Part shown: positions 26,487 to 35,606 of the stretch, in pieces | Numbering within the stretch: position 1 is the stretch's first letter | Layout: every line of letters starts with the position of its first letter | DNA from: an uncultured Anaerotruncus sp. | GTDB taxonomy: Bacteria; Bacillota; Clostridia; Oscillospirales; Acutalibacteraceae | Direction of reading: 5' to 3' | Assembly (NCBI GenBank): GCA_900539775.1 | Contig: UQDL01000005.1 | Span: forward strand, 1 to 64,000 | Length of the DNA stretch: 64,000 nt | Made by a program: the position numbers and the translations under genes | The notes under the pieces: model-generated | The model's input: only the letters and a program-made list of their open reading frames with translations | The model's database searches: none | What the model was told of the DNA's origin: nothing

Positions 26487-28205
26487 GTGGAATATACAAA
26501 CAAAAAAATAATATCAATTTCCGCAGCCGTTGCCGTGCTCATTATAATAATTGCGGCATTTTCGTGCAAAGGCGTACTTAATTCATATAAAAAAGAGCAG
26601 CAAAAATGCGAGGTTTTCTCCGTTGCAACCGTTTCCGAGGGCTATAAGGTTAAAGCCTACCCGCTTTCCGTTGCTTTTTCAAACGGCAAAACAGAAAAAA
26701 CGGGAGAAATTAAAATTTTGGCACGCCGAGGCAATTGGTGCAAAATCATTTATGTTTCCGGCGGTAAAATCAAAGAGGGATACATTAAAGCATCCGAGCT
26801 CACAAACATCAGAGACGGCATTGTTGAAGCATCTGTTATAACGCTTGACAGAGGCAATTTCACATCTCCCATAGGCGATGAAATTGAAATAGGAGCAAAG
26901 CTTTATCCCCAGTATTCAAATGAGCAAATCGAATGGAGCAGTTCAAACGAAAAGATAGCTTCGGTTGAAAACGGTAAGATAACGATAAACGGAATCGGCA
27001 CCGCTACAATCACGGCAAAAATCAAGAATAGCTCAAAAAGCATTGAGGTTACCGGCGTTTCCGGCGACAGTGCCTTTAAATTTGACAGTGATGAGTATTC
27101 GCTCAGCATAAACAATTCCGTGGATCTTTCCAAAAAGCTCGGCGGAAATGAAAGCGGAGAAATTAAATGGAGCAGTTCAGACAGCAATGTTGTTTCTGTT
27201 TCGGGTGGCAAAACAAAGGCTTTAAAAGCAGGAGCGGTAATAATCAAAGCTACTAAAAACGGCGCATCGGCATGCTGCCGTATTTATGTAAGAAACGCCA
27301 ATCAGCACGCTGCGTCCCCGCTTAATATCACAAATGCATACGGCGATATATTTAACTATCACCCATCTGTGCAATATTTTGAAAACGGCTTCGGCGGCTA
27401 TAAATATTGGATGGCTTACACACCGTATAAAAACTGTGATGATTATTGGGAAAACCCTCATATTGCGGCAAGCAACGATTCAAAGAATTGGGTTGTGCCA
27501 TCCGGATTTGCAAATCCCCTTGATCCGCGGCCTTCAAATTATGAACGGGGCGGAGTTTATAATTCGGACACCGAGCTTGTTTATAATTCAGACACAGGCA
27601 AACTTGAATGCTGGTGGAGATTTTATGACAAACCAAACGGCAGAACCGCTCTTCGCCGCAGAACCACTTCAGACGGCATTCATTGGAGTGATGCAGAGGA
27701 TATGCTCTACGGCGAGCTTCATGTTTACGACTTTCTCAGCCCTGCAATAGTTTATGAAAACGGAATGTACAGAATGTGGGCAATAAATCAAAACACCGAT
27801 CATTCACTTGATTACAGAGAAAGCAAAGACGGAAAAAATTGGAGCGAGCTCAGGCAGATTCAGATAACATACGATGATAAAGAGCTTGCCAATTGGCACC
27901 TTGATCTTATCCACACCACAAAGGGCTATGAAGCGGTTATATCCGCTTATTATCCAAGTGTAAACGAAAGAACACATATGGATCTTTATTACACTTATTC
28001 AACCGATAATGTGCACTATACCAAAGCCGAAAAGCTTTTCAGCCCCTCAAAAGGCACAAAAAGTTGGGACAACAGAGGCCTTTATCGCTGCTCTCTGCTT
28101 TATGCAGACGGAAAATATTATCTCTTTTACAGCGGATTAAACGAAAAAACAGGGCCCTCCGGGCTTGGGGCAATCTCCGGAAAAGACATCCACACCATGA
28201 GTTGA
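26487..28205 (+). CDS. Membrane-anchored protein with SH3-like, two Big2 and beta-propeller domains
   Basis: A 572-residue protein starting with GTG at 26487, 8 nt after AGGAGG. An N-terminal signal anchor (about 8-28) is followed by an SH3-like segment (about 38-108), two Big2 domains (about 112-275; each with the EWSSSNEKIASV or KWSSSDSNVVSV hallmark) and a C-terminal propeller (about 280-572) with repeated W-S-D and W-S-E blade motifs as in GH43/GH32-type sugar enzymes. Catalytic residues cannot be assigned. It is probably a surface glycan-binding or glycan-cleaving protein working with the upstream TcaA-like and GH43-like products. Confidence 0.68.
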   Translation: MEYTNKKIISISAAVAVLIIIIAAFSCKGVLNSYKKEQQKCEVFSVATVSEGYKVKAYPLSVAFSNGKTEKTGEIKILARRGNWCKIIYVSGGKIKEGYIKASELTNIRDGIVEASVITLDRGNFTSPIGDEIEIGAKLYPQYSNEQIEWSSSNEKIASVENGKITINGIGTATITAKIKNSSKSIEVTGVSGDSAFKFDSDEYSLSINNSVDLSKKLGGNESGEIKWSSSDSNVVSVSGGKTKALKAGAVIIKATKNGASACCRIYVRNANQHAASPLNITNAYGDIFNYHPSVQYFENGFGGYKYWMAYTPYKNCDDYWENPHIAASNDSKNWVVPSGFANPLDPRPSNYERGGVYNSDTELVYNSDTGKLECWWRFYDKPNGRTALRRRTTSDGIHWSDAEDMLYGELHVYDFLSPAIVYENGMYRMWAINQNTDHSLDYRESKDGKNWSELRQIQITYDDKELANWHLDLIHTTKGYEAVISAYYPSVNERTHMDLYYTYSTDNVHYTKAEKLFSPSKGTKSWDNRGLYRCSLLYADGKYYLFYSGLNEKTGPSGLGAISGKDIHTMS

Positions 28206-28253
28206 TTTTGCTTAATATAATCCGTATGCAAATGCATTTTAGCGGCAAGCAAC

Positions 28254-28290
28254 AAAAACTGCCGGCACAAATATTGTGCCGGCAGTTTTT
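28254..28290 (+). terminator. Terminator after the Big2/propeller gene
   Basis: Seventeen-bp perfect stem: AAAAACTGCCGGCACAA (28254-28270) and TTGTGCCGGCAGTTTTT (28274-28290) with a 3-nt loop. Confidence 0.85.
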
Positions 28291-28303
28291 CTGTTTCAAT
28301 AAA

Positions 28304-28337
28304 GAAAAAAGCATCCTGCAAAGGCAAGATGCTTTTA
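28304..28337 (-). terminator. Terminator of the 5S rRNA gene
   Basis: Minus strand AAAAGCATC ... GATGCTTTTTT, directly after the 5S 3' end. Confidence 0.75.
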
Positions 28338-28341
28338 AAAC

Positions 28342-28457
<116 letters not shown>

Positions 28458-28469
28458 TTAACAAAGCAT

Positions 28470-28498
28470 ATATTAACACACGGCAATCCAAAAGTCAA
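28470..28498 (-). promoter_or_regulatory. Promoter of the 5S rRNA gene
   Basis: Minus strand TTGACT (28493-28498), 17-nt spacer, TAATAT (28470-28475), ending 12 nt before the mature 5S. Confidence 0.75.
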
Positions 28499-28681
28499 GC
28501 AAATAAAAACAGCAGCAAAGGAGCTTGCTTCGTAAAGGTGCCTTATAAATCAAACAAGCAGCAAAATGCCGTATTTATATTGCAGCAAAGTCGGCCTGCA
28601 TTTATACCGCACATTTCATTTATTCATTGATTTTGATACACGCCGATTTAAGCAGAGCGACTTTGCTTGGAAAGCACTAAC

Positions 28682-28715
28682 AAAAAAATCTGCCGAGATT
28701 TCGGCAGATTTTTTC
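28682..28715 (-). terminator. Terminator after oadG
   Basis: Minus strand AAAAAATCTGCCGAA-ATC-TCGGCAGATTTTTTT, nearly perfect 15-bp stem with T7. Confidence 0.85.
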
Positions 28716-28799
28716 AACAGTTCAACAGGCAAAGTTCATAAAGCTTAAAGCATATTATCTTTTGTGGAATATGCTGCCAGCCGCCCGTGTTTGCAATAA

Positions 28800-28991
28800 T
28801 TATTTATCTTCGTTATCGTCTTTCTTATTTTTAGCAGAAAGCTTATTAAGGCCGTAAGTTATAAGAATAATAGCGCCTATAACAAGGAATATGCCAACCA
28901 TTCCTATAAGCATAACGGGCAAAGTTTGCTTCCATGAATCGGCATGGATTGCCATTGCGATAACATTTAATTTTAATAAAATATCAAACAT
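28800..28991 (-). CDS. Small OadG-like subunit of a sodium-pumping decarboxylase
   Basis: A 63-residue protein with one transmembrane helix (about 25-47, VMLIGMVGIFLVIGAIILIT) and a charged KNKKDDNEDK tail, as in OadG/gamma subunits. GGAGG lies 7 nt before ATG 28991; the earlier ATG at 28997 touches the ribosome site. It lies 14 nt after oadB, and the pairing is what gives the call. Gamma subunits assemble the alpha and beta subunits of oxaloacetate or methylmalonyl-CoA decarboxylase complexes. Confidence 0.72.
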   Translation of the reverse strand: MFDILLKLNVIAMAIHADSWKQTLPVMLIGMVGIFLVIGAIILITYGLNKLSAKNKKDDNEDK

Positions 28992-29005
28992 AGCCATACC
29001 TCCGA

Positions 29006-30154
29006 TTATTTAGCAAGAATGCTCTGCACAAGCGTAAGGATAAGGCCACCGGCAATAACAGAGCCGATCTGACCGGAAACATTTACGCTTATAGACTGCA
29101 TAAGAAGGAAGTTTTGATTATCCTCTTTAAGACCCATTTGGTTAACAACACGGCCGCTCATCGGGAAAGCCGAGATACCTGCCGCACCGATCATCGGGTT
29201 GATTTTCTTATCCTTAGGCAGGAAAAGGTTGACGAGTTTTGCAAAGAACACACCGCCGGCAGTGTCGAAAATAAATGCGACAAGGCCAAGAGCAAGAATG
29301 ATAAGAGTGTTCCATTTAAGGAAATCCTTATAATACATTTGCGAAGCAACAGTGAGGCCGAGCAAAATTGTGATAATATTTGCAAGAGAGTTTTGCGCAG
29401 TTTGAGAAAGAGAATCAAGCACGCCGCACTCACGAATAAGGTTACCGAACATCAGGAAGCCTACAAGCGCAGCAGATTGCGGAGCAACCACACCTGCAAC
29501 AATTGTTATAACGATCGGGAACAAAATCTTTGTGAGCTTTGTAACCTCGCCGGGATGATATTTCATTCTGATAAGGCGTTCTTTTTTCGTTGTGCAAAGC
29601 TTAATAACAGGCGGCTGAATGATAGGCACGAGTGCCATATACGAATATGCCGCCACCATAATGGGGCCTAAATAAGCCGAATCAAGCACCTGAGCCACAT
29701 AAATTGATGTTGGGCCGTCTGCCGCACCTATAACCGCAATTGAAGCGGCATCCTTAATATCAAAGAAGAATGATGCAAGGAAGAATGTAAAGAAAATGCC
29801 GAATTGGGCCGCAGCGCCGAAAAGCATCAGCCACGGGTTTTTAAGCAGCGGGCCGAAATCTATCATTGCGCCGATACCGATAAACAGCAGCAGTGGAAAA
29901 AGCTCGCCCGTGCTGATACCGGCACTGAAAAGCACCGTGATAGGGCCGTCTTCACCGATAGCGCCGCTCATTGGAAGGTTAACAAGAATTGTGCCGAAGC
30001 CAAGCGGAAGCAAAAGCGACGGCTCCATTTCCTTTTTGATTGCAAGATAGATCAGAACTGCGCCGATTGCAAGCATTGCAATTTGGCCGATTTCAATGTT
30101 TTTAAAATTTGAAAACAAATCGGCAAAGGTTTGAAGTACACTTAATTGAATCAT
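29006..30154 (-). CDS. Sodium ion-translocating decarboxylase, beta subunit
   Basis: A 382-residue membrane protein with about nine helices. GAMIDFGPLLKNPWLMLFGAAAQ, IAVIGAADGPTSIYVAQ and the C-terminal GAAGISAFPMSGRVVNQMG are the signature segments of OadB/MmdB. The Asp in GAADGPTS corresponds to the Na+-coupling residue of the family. It pumps Na+ outward, driven by decarboxylation of carboxybiotin. The alpha and biotin-carrier subunits are not in this window, so oxaloacetate, methylmalonyl-CoA or glutaconyl-CoA cannot be distinguished. It starts 15 nt after purB, probably in the same transcript. Confidence 0.93.
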   Translation of the reverse strand: MIQLSVLQTFADLFSNFKNIEIGQIAMLAIGAVLIYLAIKKEMEPSLLLPLGFGTILVNLPMSGAIGEDGPITVLFSAGISTGELFPLLLFIGIGAMIDFGPLLKNPWLMLFGAAAQFGIFFTFFLASFFFDIKDAASIAVIGAADGPTSIYVAQVLDSAYLGPIMVAAYSYMALVPIIQPPVIKLCTTKKERLIRMKYHPGEVTKLTKILFPIVITIVAGVVAPQSAALVGFLMFGNLIRECGVLDSLSQTAQNSLANIITILLGLTVASQMYYKDFLKWNTLIILALGLVAFIFDTAGGVFFAKLVNLFLPKDKKINPMIGAAGISAFPMSGRVVNQMGLKEDNQNFLLMQSISVNVSGQIGSVIAGGLILTLVQSILAK

Positions 30155-30169
30155 ATAATCCTCCGTTTA

Positions 30170-31603
30170 TCACACATTTATTTCAACATCAATGCCAAGC
30201 AAGTCTTTTTCGGCATCAAGTATCGGATTTATAACTTCATTAAGAAAATCAGCTGTTTGCTGCGGAGCTCTGCCAACATAGTTTTCCGGCTTCATAACGG
30301 CAAGGATTTCTTCCTTGGTCATCATAAATGCAGGATCTGCGGCAATGCGATCAATTAAATCATTTTTACCGCCCTCTGCCTTAACAACCTGTGCAGCCGC
30401 CATTGAATGAACACGAATTCTTTCGTGCAGATCTTGGCGATCGCCGCCTTTTTTAACAGCATCCATCATAATATTTTCTGTTGCCATAAACGGAAGTTCG
30501 CTCATCAAGCGTGATTCGATAACCTTGGGATAAACAACAAGTCCGCTTGTAACATTTATATAAAGATCAAGAATACCGTCAAGCGCAAGGAAGGCCTCTG
30601 CCACAGAAACGCGCTTGTTTGCACTGTCGTCCAGCGTTCTTTCAAACCACTGAGCAGATGCTGTCCAAGCGGGATTGAGCGCATCAATCATCACATAGCG
30701 TGAAAGAGATGCAATTCTTTCGCTGCGCATCGGATTGCGCTTATATGCCATTGCCGAGGAACCGATTTGATTTTTTTCAAAAGGCTCTTCAATTTCTTTA
30801 AGATTTTGAAGCAAGCGCAAATCATTTGAAAATTTGCAGCAAGACTGAGCAATCAGCGCAAGGCAATTGCAAACGATAGTATCAAGCTTTCTTGCATATG
30901 TTTGTCCGCTTACGGGGAAGCAAGACTTAAATCCCATTTTATCTGCAATTTTTTGATCAAGAAGCTTGCACTTTTCATGATCACCGCCAAACAGCTCAAG
31001 GAAGGATGCCTGAGTGCCGGTTGTGCCCTTTGAGCCAAGCAGCATAAGAGTGCCGAGCACATGATTTATCTCGTTATAATCCATAACAAGATCCATGAGC
31101 CAAAGAGTTGCTCTTTTGCCCACTGTGGTGGGCTGTGCAGGCTGAAAATGGGTGAAGCCGAGGCACGGCATATCCTTATATTCATTTGCAAATTTTGCAA
31201 CGGAGGCAATTGCATTAACAAGCTTTTTCTTGATAAGCAAAAGTGCCTCTCTCATTGTGATAACATCGGTGTTATCGCCCACATAGCAGCTTGTGGCGCC
31301 AAGGTGAATGATTGCCTTTGCCTTTGGGCAAAGATCTCCGTAAGCATGCACATGGCTCATAACATCGTGGCGAAACTGTTTTTCATATGCAGCGGCAGCT
31401 TCGTAATTTATATCCTCCGCATGCGCCTTAAGCTCGTCTATCTGCTCTTGAGTGATATCAAGGCCAAGCTCTTTTTCCGCCTCTGCAAGTGCAATCCAAA
31501 GCTTTCTCCATGTTTTAAACTTAAAATCGGGAGAATAAATATATTGCATTTCCTTGCTGGCATAGCGTGAATTAAACGGAGTGTTGTAAGTATTATTAGG
31601 CAT
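30170..31603 (-). CDS. purB: Adenylosuccinate lyase
   Basis: A 477-residue fumarase/aspartase-superfamily enzyme for two steps of purine synthesis: SAICAR to AICAR and adenylosuccinate to AMP. Signature IGSSAMAYKRNPMRSERI (about 290-307) is the mobile catalytic loop; HLGATSCYVGDN and LGFTHFQPAQPTTVGKR carry active-site histidines. The ATG overlaps the purC stop by one base (TAATG), so the two are coupled. Length is typical of the longer Clostridial/eukaryote-like PurB. Confidence 0.95.
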   Translation of the reverse strand: MPNNTYNTPFNSRYASKEMQYIYSPDFKFKTWRKLWIALAEAEKELGLDITQEQIDELKAHAEDINYEAAAAYEKQFRHDVMSHVHAYGDLCPKAKAIIHLGATSCYVGDNTDVITMREALLLIKKKLVNAIASVAKFANEYKDMPCLGFTHFQPAQPTTVGKRATLWLMDLVMDYNEINHVLGTLMLLGSKGTTGTQASFLELFGGDHEKCKLLDQKIADKMGFKSCFPVSGQTYARKLDTIVCNCLALIAQSCCKFSNDLRLLQNLKEIEEPFEKNQIGSSAMAYKRNPMRSERIASLSRYVMIDALNPAWTASAQWFERTLDDSANKRVSVAEAFLALDGILDLYINVTSGLVVYPKVIESRLMSELPFMATENIMMDAVKKGGDRQDLHERIRVHSMAAAQVVKAEGGKNDLIDRIAADPAFMMTKEEILAVMKPENYVGRAPQQTADFLNEVINPILDAEKDLLGIDVEINV

Positions 31604-32316
31604 TATTTTTCAAGACCCGTCCTTTTCATCATTTCTGCGTAAGCATCTTCAACGCCGCCAAGATCACGGCGGAAACGATCCTTATCAAGCTTTTCGTGAG
31701 TTTTGATATCCCAGAAACGGCAGGTGTCGGGGCTGATCTCGTCTGCAAGCACAATTGTGCCGTCTGATGTTTTGCCGAATTCAAGCTTGAAATCTATAAG
31801 CTCAACACCGATTGAAGCGAAATATTCTTTAAGAACATCATTGATCTTAAATGCCATATCTTTAATAGTGTCTACCTCTTCCCTTGTTGCAAAGCCGCAG
31901 GAGATTGCATGATATTCGGAAATAAGCGGATCATCAAGCTCATCGCACTTATAAGAAAATTCAATGGAAGGAGCAACAAAATCCATGCCCTCTTCAAGGC
32001 CGAGTCTTTTGCAGATTGAGCCTGCTGCACGATTGCGGATAATAACCTCAAGCGGAACAATGGAAACCTTCTTAACCGCTGTTTCACGGTCTGAAAGTTC
32101 TTTAACAAAATGGGTTGGAATACCCTTTGTTTCAAGAATTTGCATCAAATAGTTAGACATTTTGTTGTTTACAACACCCTTGCCTGCTATTGTGCCCTTT
32201 TTCTTGCCGTTAAAGGCAGTGGCGTCATCTTTGTAGTCAACGATAACCACATCCGGATCTTCCGTTGCCCAAACCTTTTTAGCCTTGCCTTCATAAAGCT
32301 GCTCTTTCTTTTCCAT
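31603..32316 (-). CDS. purC: Phosphoribosylaminoimidazole-succinocarboxamide synthase (SAICAR synthase)
   Basis: A 237-residue ATP-dependent ligase joining CAIR and aspartate. EQLYEGKAKKVW at the N-terminus, VPLEVIIRNRAAGSICKRLG in the middle and VLADEISPDTCRFWD near the end are canonical. ATG at 32316 has a GGAGG at 9 nt; the ATG at 32325 abuts it. Followed directly by purB, so two consecutive purine steps are made from one mRNA. Confidence 0.95.
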   Translation of the reverse strand: MEKKEQLYEGKAKKVWATEDPDVVIVDYKDDATAFNGKKKGTIAGKGVVNNKMSNYLMQILETKGIPTHFVKELSDRETAVKKVSIVPLEVIIRNRAAGSICKRLGLEEGMDFVAPSIEFSYKCDELDDPLISEYHAISCGFATREEVDTIKDMAFKINDVLKEYFASIGVELIDFKLEFGKTSDGTIVLADEISPDTCRFWDIKTHEKLDKDRFRRDLGGVEDAYAEMMKRTGLEK

Positions 32317-32388
32317 TTTTTTCATCCTCCGATATTCAAAATATTTTTAAACAAATTTAAGGCTTAAATGCCAAAAAACCTTTGCAAA

Positions 32389-33573
32389 TTATTTGCCGTA
32401 AACAGTTTTGATTCTGTCAACAGCTTCAATTGTTTTTTCGTAATTACCAAAGCCCGTGAGGCGAAGATAGCCCTCGCCGCATTTGCCGAAGCCCGAACCT
32501 GGAGTTCCCACTACCTGGCACTTTTCAAGCAGATCATCAAAGAATTCCCAAGAGGTCATTCCCTGAGGAACGGAAAGCCAAACATACGGTGAATTTACCG
32601 CGCCGTAACAAGTGAAGCCCGCTTCGGTGAGCCCATCATAAATTGTTTTTGCATTTCTTTGATAGTATGCAAGAATTTCTTTAATTTCCTTTTGGCCCTG
32701 CTCGCTGTAAACTGCCTCGGCGCCTCTTTGTGTGATATAGCTTACGCCGTTAAACTTTGTTGCCTGCCTGCGTGCCCAAAGAGCATTAAGGCTTGTGCCG
32801 CCGAATTCAAGATCCTTAGGAACAACGGTGTAGCCGCAGCGAACGCCGGTGAAGCCTGCTGTTTTTGAAAACGAACGAAATTCAATTGCACACTTTTTTG
32901 CGCCTTCAACCTCATAAATCGACCTAACGGAGCCGTCCGTAACAAAAGCCTCATAAGCAGAATCATAAAGAATAACCGCACCGTGCTCAATGGCATAATC
33001 AACCCAAACCTTAAGCTGATCCTTGCTTGCGGCAACGCCGATGGGATTATTTGGGAAGCAAAGATAAATAATATCCGGCACCTCGCTCGGAAGCTGAGGC
33101 ATAAAGCCGTTTTCGGCAGTGCAAGGCATATAGATAATATCCGTTCTGCCGCTCATAATGTTTGAATCAAGATAAACGGGATATACGGGATCGCAAATTG
33201 CAACCTTGTTATCAAGGCTGAAAATATCGCCGATGTTTCCGCAATCCGATTTAGCACCGTCCGAAACAAAAATCTCGTCCTCAGAAATATCAAGGCCACG
33301 AGCCTCATAATCATTTTTGTGAATGGCTTCAACAAGGAAATCATATCCGTGCTCGGGCGGATAACCTCTGAATGTTGCCTCGTTTGCCATTTCGTCAACA
33401 GCCTTATGCATAGCCTCAATAACAGCGGGGGCAAGCGGCTTTGTTACATCGCCGATAGAAAGGCGGATAACCTCCTTATCGGGATGAGCCTCCTGATACT
33501 CACGCTGCTTTCTGGCAACCGTTGAAAACAAATAAGAGCCTTCAAGCTTTAAGAAATTGTCGTTAATCTTCAT
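32389..33573 (-). CDS. dapL: LL-diaminopimelate aminotransferase
   Basis: A 394-residue class I PLP aminotransferase converting tetrahydrodipicolinate to LL-diaminopimelate in a single step. YLFSTVARKQREY near the N-terminus and IRLSIGDVTKPL, FVSDGAKSDCGNIGDIF and FPNNPIGVAASKDQL are specific for DapL. The PLP lysine is in RSFSKTAGFTGVRCGY. It bypasses the succinylase branch. The next gene upstream, dapF, catalyses the following step. Confidence 0.95.
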   Translation of the reverse strand: MKINDNFLKLEGSYLFSTVARKQREYQEAHPDKEVIRLSIGDVTKPLAPAVIEAMHKAVDEMANEATFRGYPPEHGYDFLVEAIHKNDYEARGLDISEDEIFVSDGAKSDCGNIGDIFSLDNKVAICDPVYPVYLDSNIMSGRTDIIYMPCTAENGFMPQLPSEVPDIIYLCFPNNPIGVAASKDQLKVWVDYAIEHGAVILYDSAYEAFVTDGSVRSIYEVEGAKKCAIEFRSFSKTAGFTGVRCGYTVVPKDLEFGGTSLNALWARRQATKFNGVSYITQRGAEAVYSEQGQKEIKEILAYYQRNAKTIYDGLTEAGFTCYGAVNSPYVWLSVPQGMTSWEFFDDLLEKCQVVGTPGSGFGKCGEGYLRLTGFGNYEKTIEAVDRIKTVYGK

Positions 33574-33590
33574 ATTTTAAACCTCCGTTT

Positions 33591-34436
33591 TTAATTATAA
33601 TCAATCTCGCCGGTAAAAGCGTATTCGGCAGGGCCGGTCATAAACACACTGTCTGCCTCATTACCGCTCCAGCTTATTTTTAAATCGCCGCCGAGAAGAT
33701 GAACCGTTAAATCATTATCGGCCAAACCGTTAAGTATTGCGGCAACCGCCGTGGCACAGGTGCCCGTGCCGCAAGCAAGAGTCTCGCCGGCGCCTCTTTC
33801 CCAAACTCGCATTTCAATTTCTTTTTTGCTGATAACATAAGCAAATTCAGTGTTTACACGATCCGGAAACATGCTGTTTTTTTCAAACAATGGGCCGTAT
33901 TTTTCAACGGCAAAATCACGCGGACTTCTATCTATGAAAGCCACAGCATGAGGATTGCCCATTGAAACACAGGTTATATCAAAATCCGCACCGCCGATTT
34001 GCACCCTTTTATTTATTACAGGGCTTTCTTCGCTAAGAACGGGAATCTCCGCAGCCGTAAGGATCGGCGCACCCATATCAACCTTTATAAATGCAACGTC
34101 GCCGTTTTTATCAAGGGAAAGAGTTATATATTTTACCTTGCCCATTGATTCGATTGTAAATTCCTTTTTATCGGTATAATGTTTATCATAAACATATCTT
34201 GCAACGCAGCGAATGCCGTTTCCGCACATTGCGCCGCGAGAGCCGTCTGCATTATACATAACCATTTCAAAATCGGCAATTGTGCCTTTTTGAATGTAAA
34301 TAACACCGTCGCCGCCGATTCCGAAATGCCTGTCAGAAAGTTTTATTGCGGCATCCGATTGATTTTTTACTTTTTCCGTAAACAAATCAACATATATATA
34401 ATCGTTGCCGCAGCCGTGCATTTTAGTAAACTTCAT
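33591..34436 (-). CDS. dapF: Diaminopimelate epimerase
   Basis: A 281-residue cofactor-free epimerase making meso-diaminopimelate for lysine and peptidoglycan. KFTKMHGCGNDYIYVD opens the first half-domain. The catalytic cysteines are in GAMCGNGIRC (about residue 73-82) and ETLACGTGTCA (about 220-230). The start at 34436 is set by the family start motif, adding GGATAGGG upstream; 33 bases of further open frame are ignored. It lies 17 nt before dapL in the same operon. Confidence 0.95.
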   Translation of the reverse strand: MKFTKMHGCGNDYIYVDLFTEKVKNQSDAAIKLSDRHFGIGGDGVIYIQKGTIADFEMVMYNADGSRGAMCGNGIRCVARYVYDKHYTDKKEFTIESMGKVKYITLSLDKNGDVAFIKVDMGAPILTAAEIPVLSEESPVINKRVQIGGADFDITCVSMGNPHAVAFIDRSPRDFAVEKYGPLFEKNSMFPDRVNTEFAYVISKKEIEMRVWERGAGETLACGTGTCATAVAAILNGLADNDLTVHLLGGDLKISWSGNEADSVFMTGPAEYAFTGEIDYN

Positions 34437-34524
34437 AAGCCCTATCCTTTCCGGCTTGCCTCGGCACAAAGCTTTTGAAGTTTGCTTTGCCGTGGCATGA
34501 GCAGACTGTAATATTTACCCTCCG

Positions 34525-35040
34525 CTAAGCAAGCCTGTCTAATATATCCATTGCAACAGCAGATATTTTTTTGCCGCTGCACATGCTTTCACTTTGCAAA
34601 AACTTATGAGCCTGCATTTCGCTCATGCCCTTAATGCTCATAAGTGCCTGCTTTGCTTTTGATATGTATTCGCTATCCTTTTCCGCCCTGCGTGTAAAGC
34701 TTGCTTTGCTGTTAGCAAGCAAAGCCACCGTTCGCACAAATTCCATTCTGTTTATCGGCAAAGGAAGTGTTATAAGATTTCCCATATACTGCTCAATACC
34801 GTTTTTTGAAAGAGCAATAACATCAAAACCGATTGGAAGCTGCTCTGCCAGTTCGGCCGCAGTCATGTCTCTCATCAGAAACGGGCAAACCACCACACCT
34901 TGAACAGCCGAGTTTGCAGCATCAAGTGCAGACGTGCCGAGCGCACAGACGCACGAAACATGAAAACCGTTTTTTTCTATAAGAGAACGAATGGACATAG
35001 CGGTTTCTTTAACCGGATAAACAACTATTATATCCTTCAC
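34525..35040 (-). CDS. ANTAR-domain RNA-binding regulator with degenerate receiver
   Basis: A 171-residue protein. The C-terminal 55 residues (KDSEYISKAKQALMSIKGMS, then EMQAHKFLQSESMCSG and AVAMDIL) are an ANTAR domain, which binds paired hexanucleotide-loop hairpins in nascent RNA to prevent termination. The N-terminal receiver-like part lacks the acidic pair (IIVVYPVKET) and has Cys-Pro where the phospho-Asp would be (GVVVCPFLM), so phosphorylation control looks lost. It precedes dapF by 88 nt, so it may be first gene of that operon. Its targets are not in sight. Confidence 0.82.
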   Translation of the reverse strand: MKDIIVVYPVKETAMSIRSLIEKNGFHVSCVCALGTSALDAANSAVQGVVVCPFLMRDMTAAELAEQLPIGFDVIALSKNGIEQYMGNLITLPLPINRMEFVRTVALLANSKASFTRRAEKDSEYISKAKQALMSIKGMSEMQAHKFLQSESMCSGKKISAVAMDILDRLA

Positions 35041-35137
35041 GCCATATCACCTCAAACAAAAAACGAGCACCGCCGCAATCGATTGCCGATTAAATCTGCG
35101 ACATACATATTTATAAGCCTATTATTTAATGTTAACT

Positions 35138-35167
35138 ATTATAACATACCTATATATATGCAATCAA
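35138..35167 (-). promoter_or_regulatory. Promoter upstream of the ANTAR gene
   Basis: Minus strand TTGATT (35162-35167), 18-nt spacer, TATAAT (35138-35143). Confidence 0.55.
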
Positions 35168-35478
35168 TAGAAAAATAAATTAAAAATCCACGGCAATGGC
35201 AGCACTAAATTATCATTTATGCATAACAAAAGTACAAAAGCGCAATTGTTTCAATGCGAACCACGCAAAAAGGCGAGTGATCGTTCACACAAAATTATAC
35301 TAAGAAAACATACTCAAAAAATCTTGTTTACAGCAATTTCCGTCCACTTAACCAAAATGTTTATTCAAAAGACGATCTTTTATTCCGTTTTAACCAAAAA
35401 ACCGAGCAATTTTATTACATTTTGCACAATTATTCGCTTTCAGCAAAAATATCTTGTAACAAAGTAACCAAAAAACAC
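35168..35478. other. AT-rich intergenic stretch, no gene seen
   Basis: Between the divergent ANTAR and glgB promoters. One 82-codon frame (35219-35467, plus) has no ribosome site and no recognisable protein character. Nothing else is supported. Confidence 0.6.
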
Positions 35479-35507
35479 TTGAATATTGGTTTGCAAGGTG
35501 CTACAAT
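35479..35507 (+). promoter_or_regulatory. Promoter of the glycogen operon
   Basis: TTGAAT (35479-35484), 17-nt spacer, TACAAT (35502-35507). The roughly 90-nt leader holds a hairpin ATGGGCA/TGCCCAT (35529-35557) without a T-tract. Confidence 0.65.
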
Positions 35508-35606
35508 GAAAATGATAGTTAATATCATGGGCATAAAATATGTAAATTTGCCCATTCTGATAATTGTCAAAATTGAACAGTGCTTATGCACGGGGAGATG
35601 AGACCT

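Noticed and set aside
34437..34524. Riboswitch or terminator between the ANTAR gene and dapF
   Set aside because: No stable hairpin with T-tract or known lysine-riboswitch core could be found in the 88-nt gap.
35219..35467. 82-codon frame upstream of glgB
   Set aside because: No ribosome site, odd composition, and it lies in the AT-rich gap between two divergent promoters.
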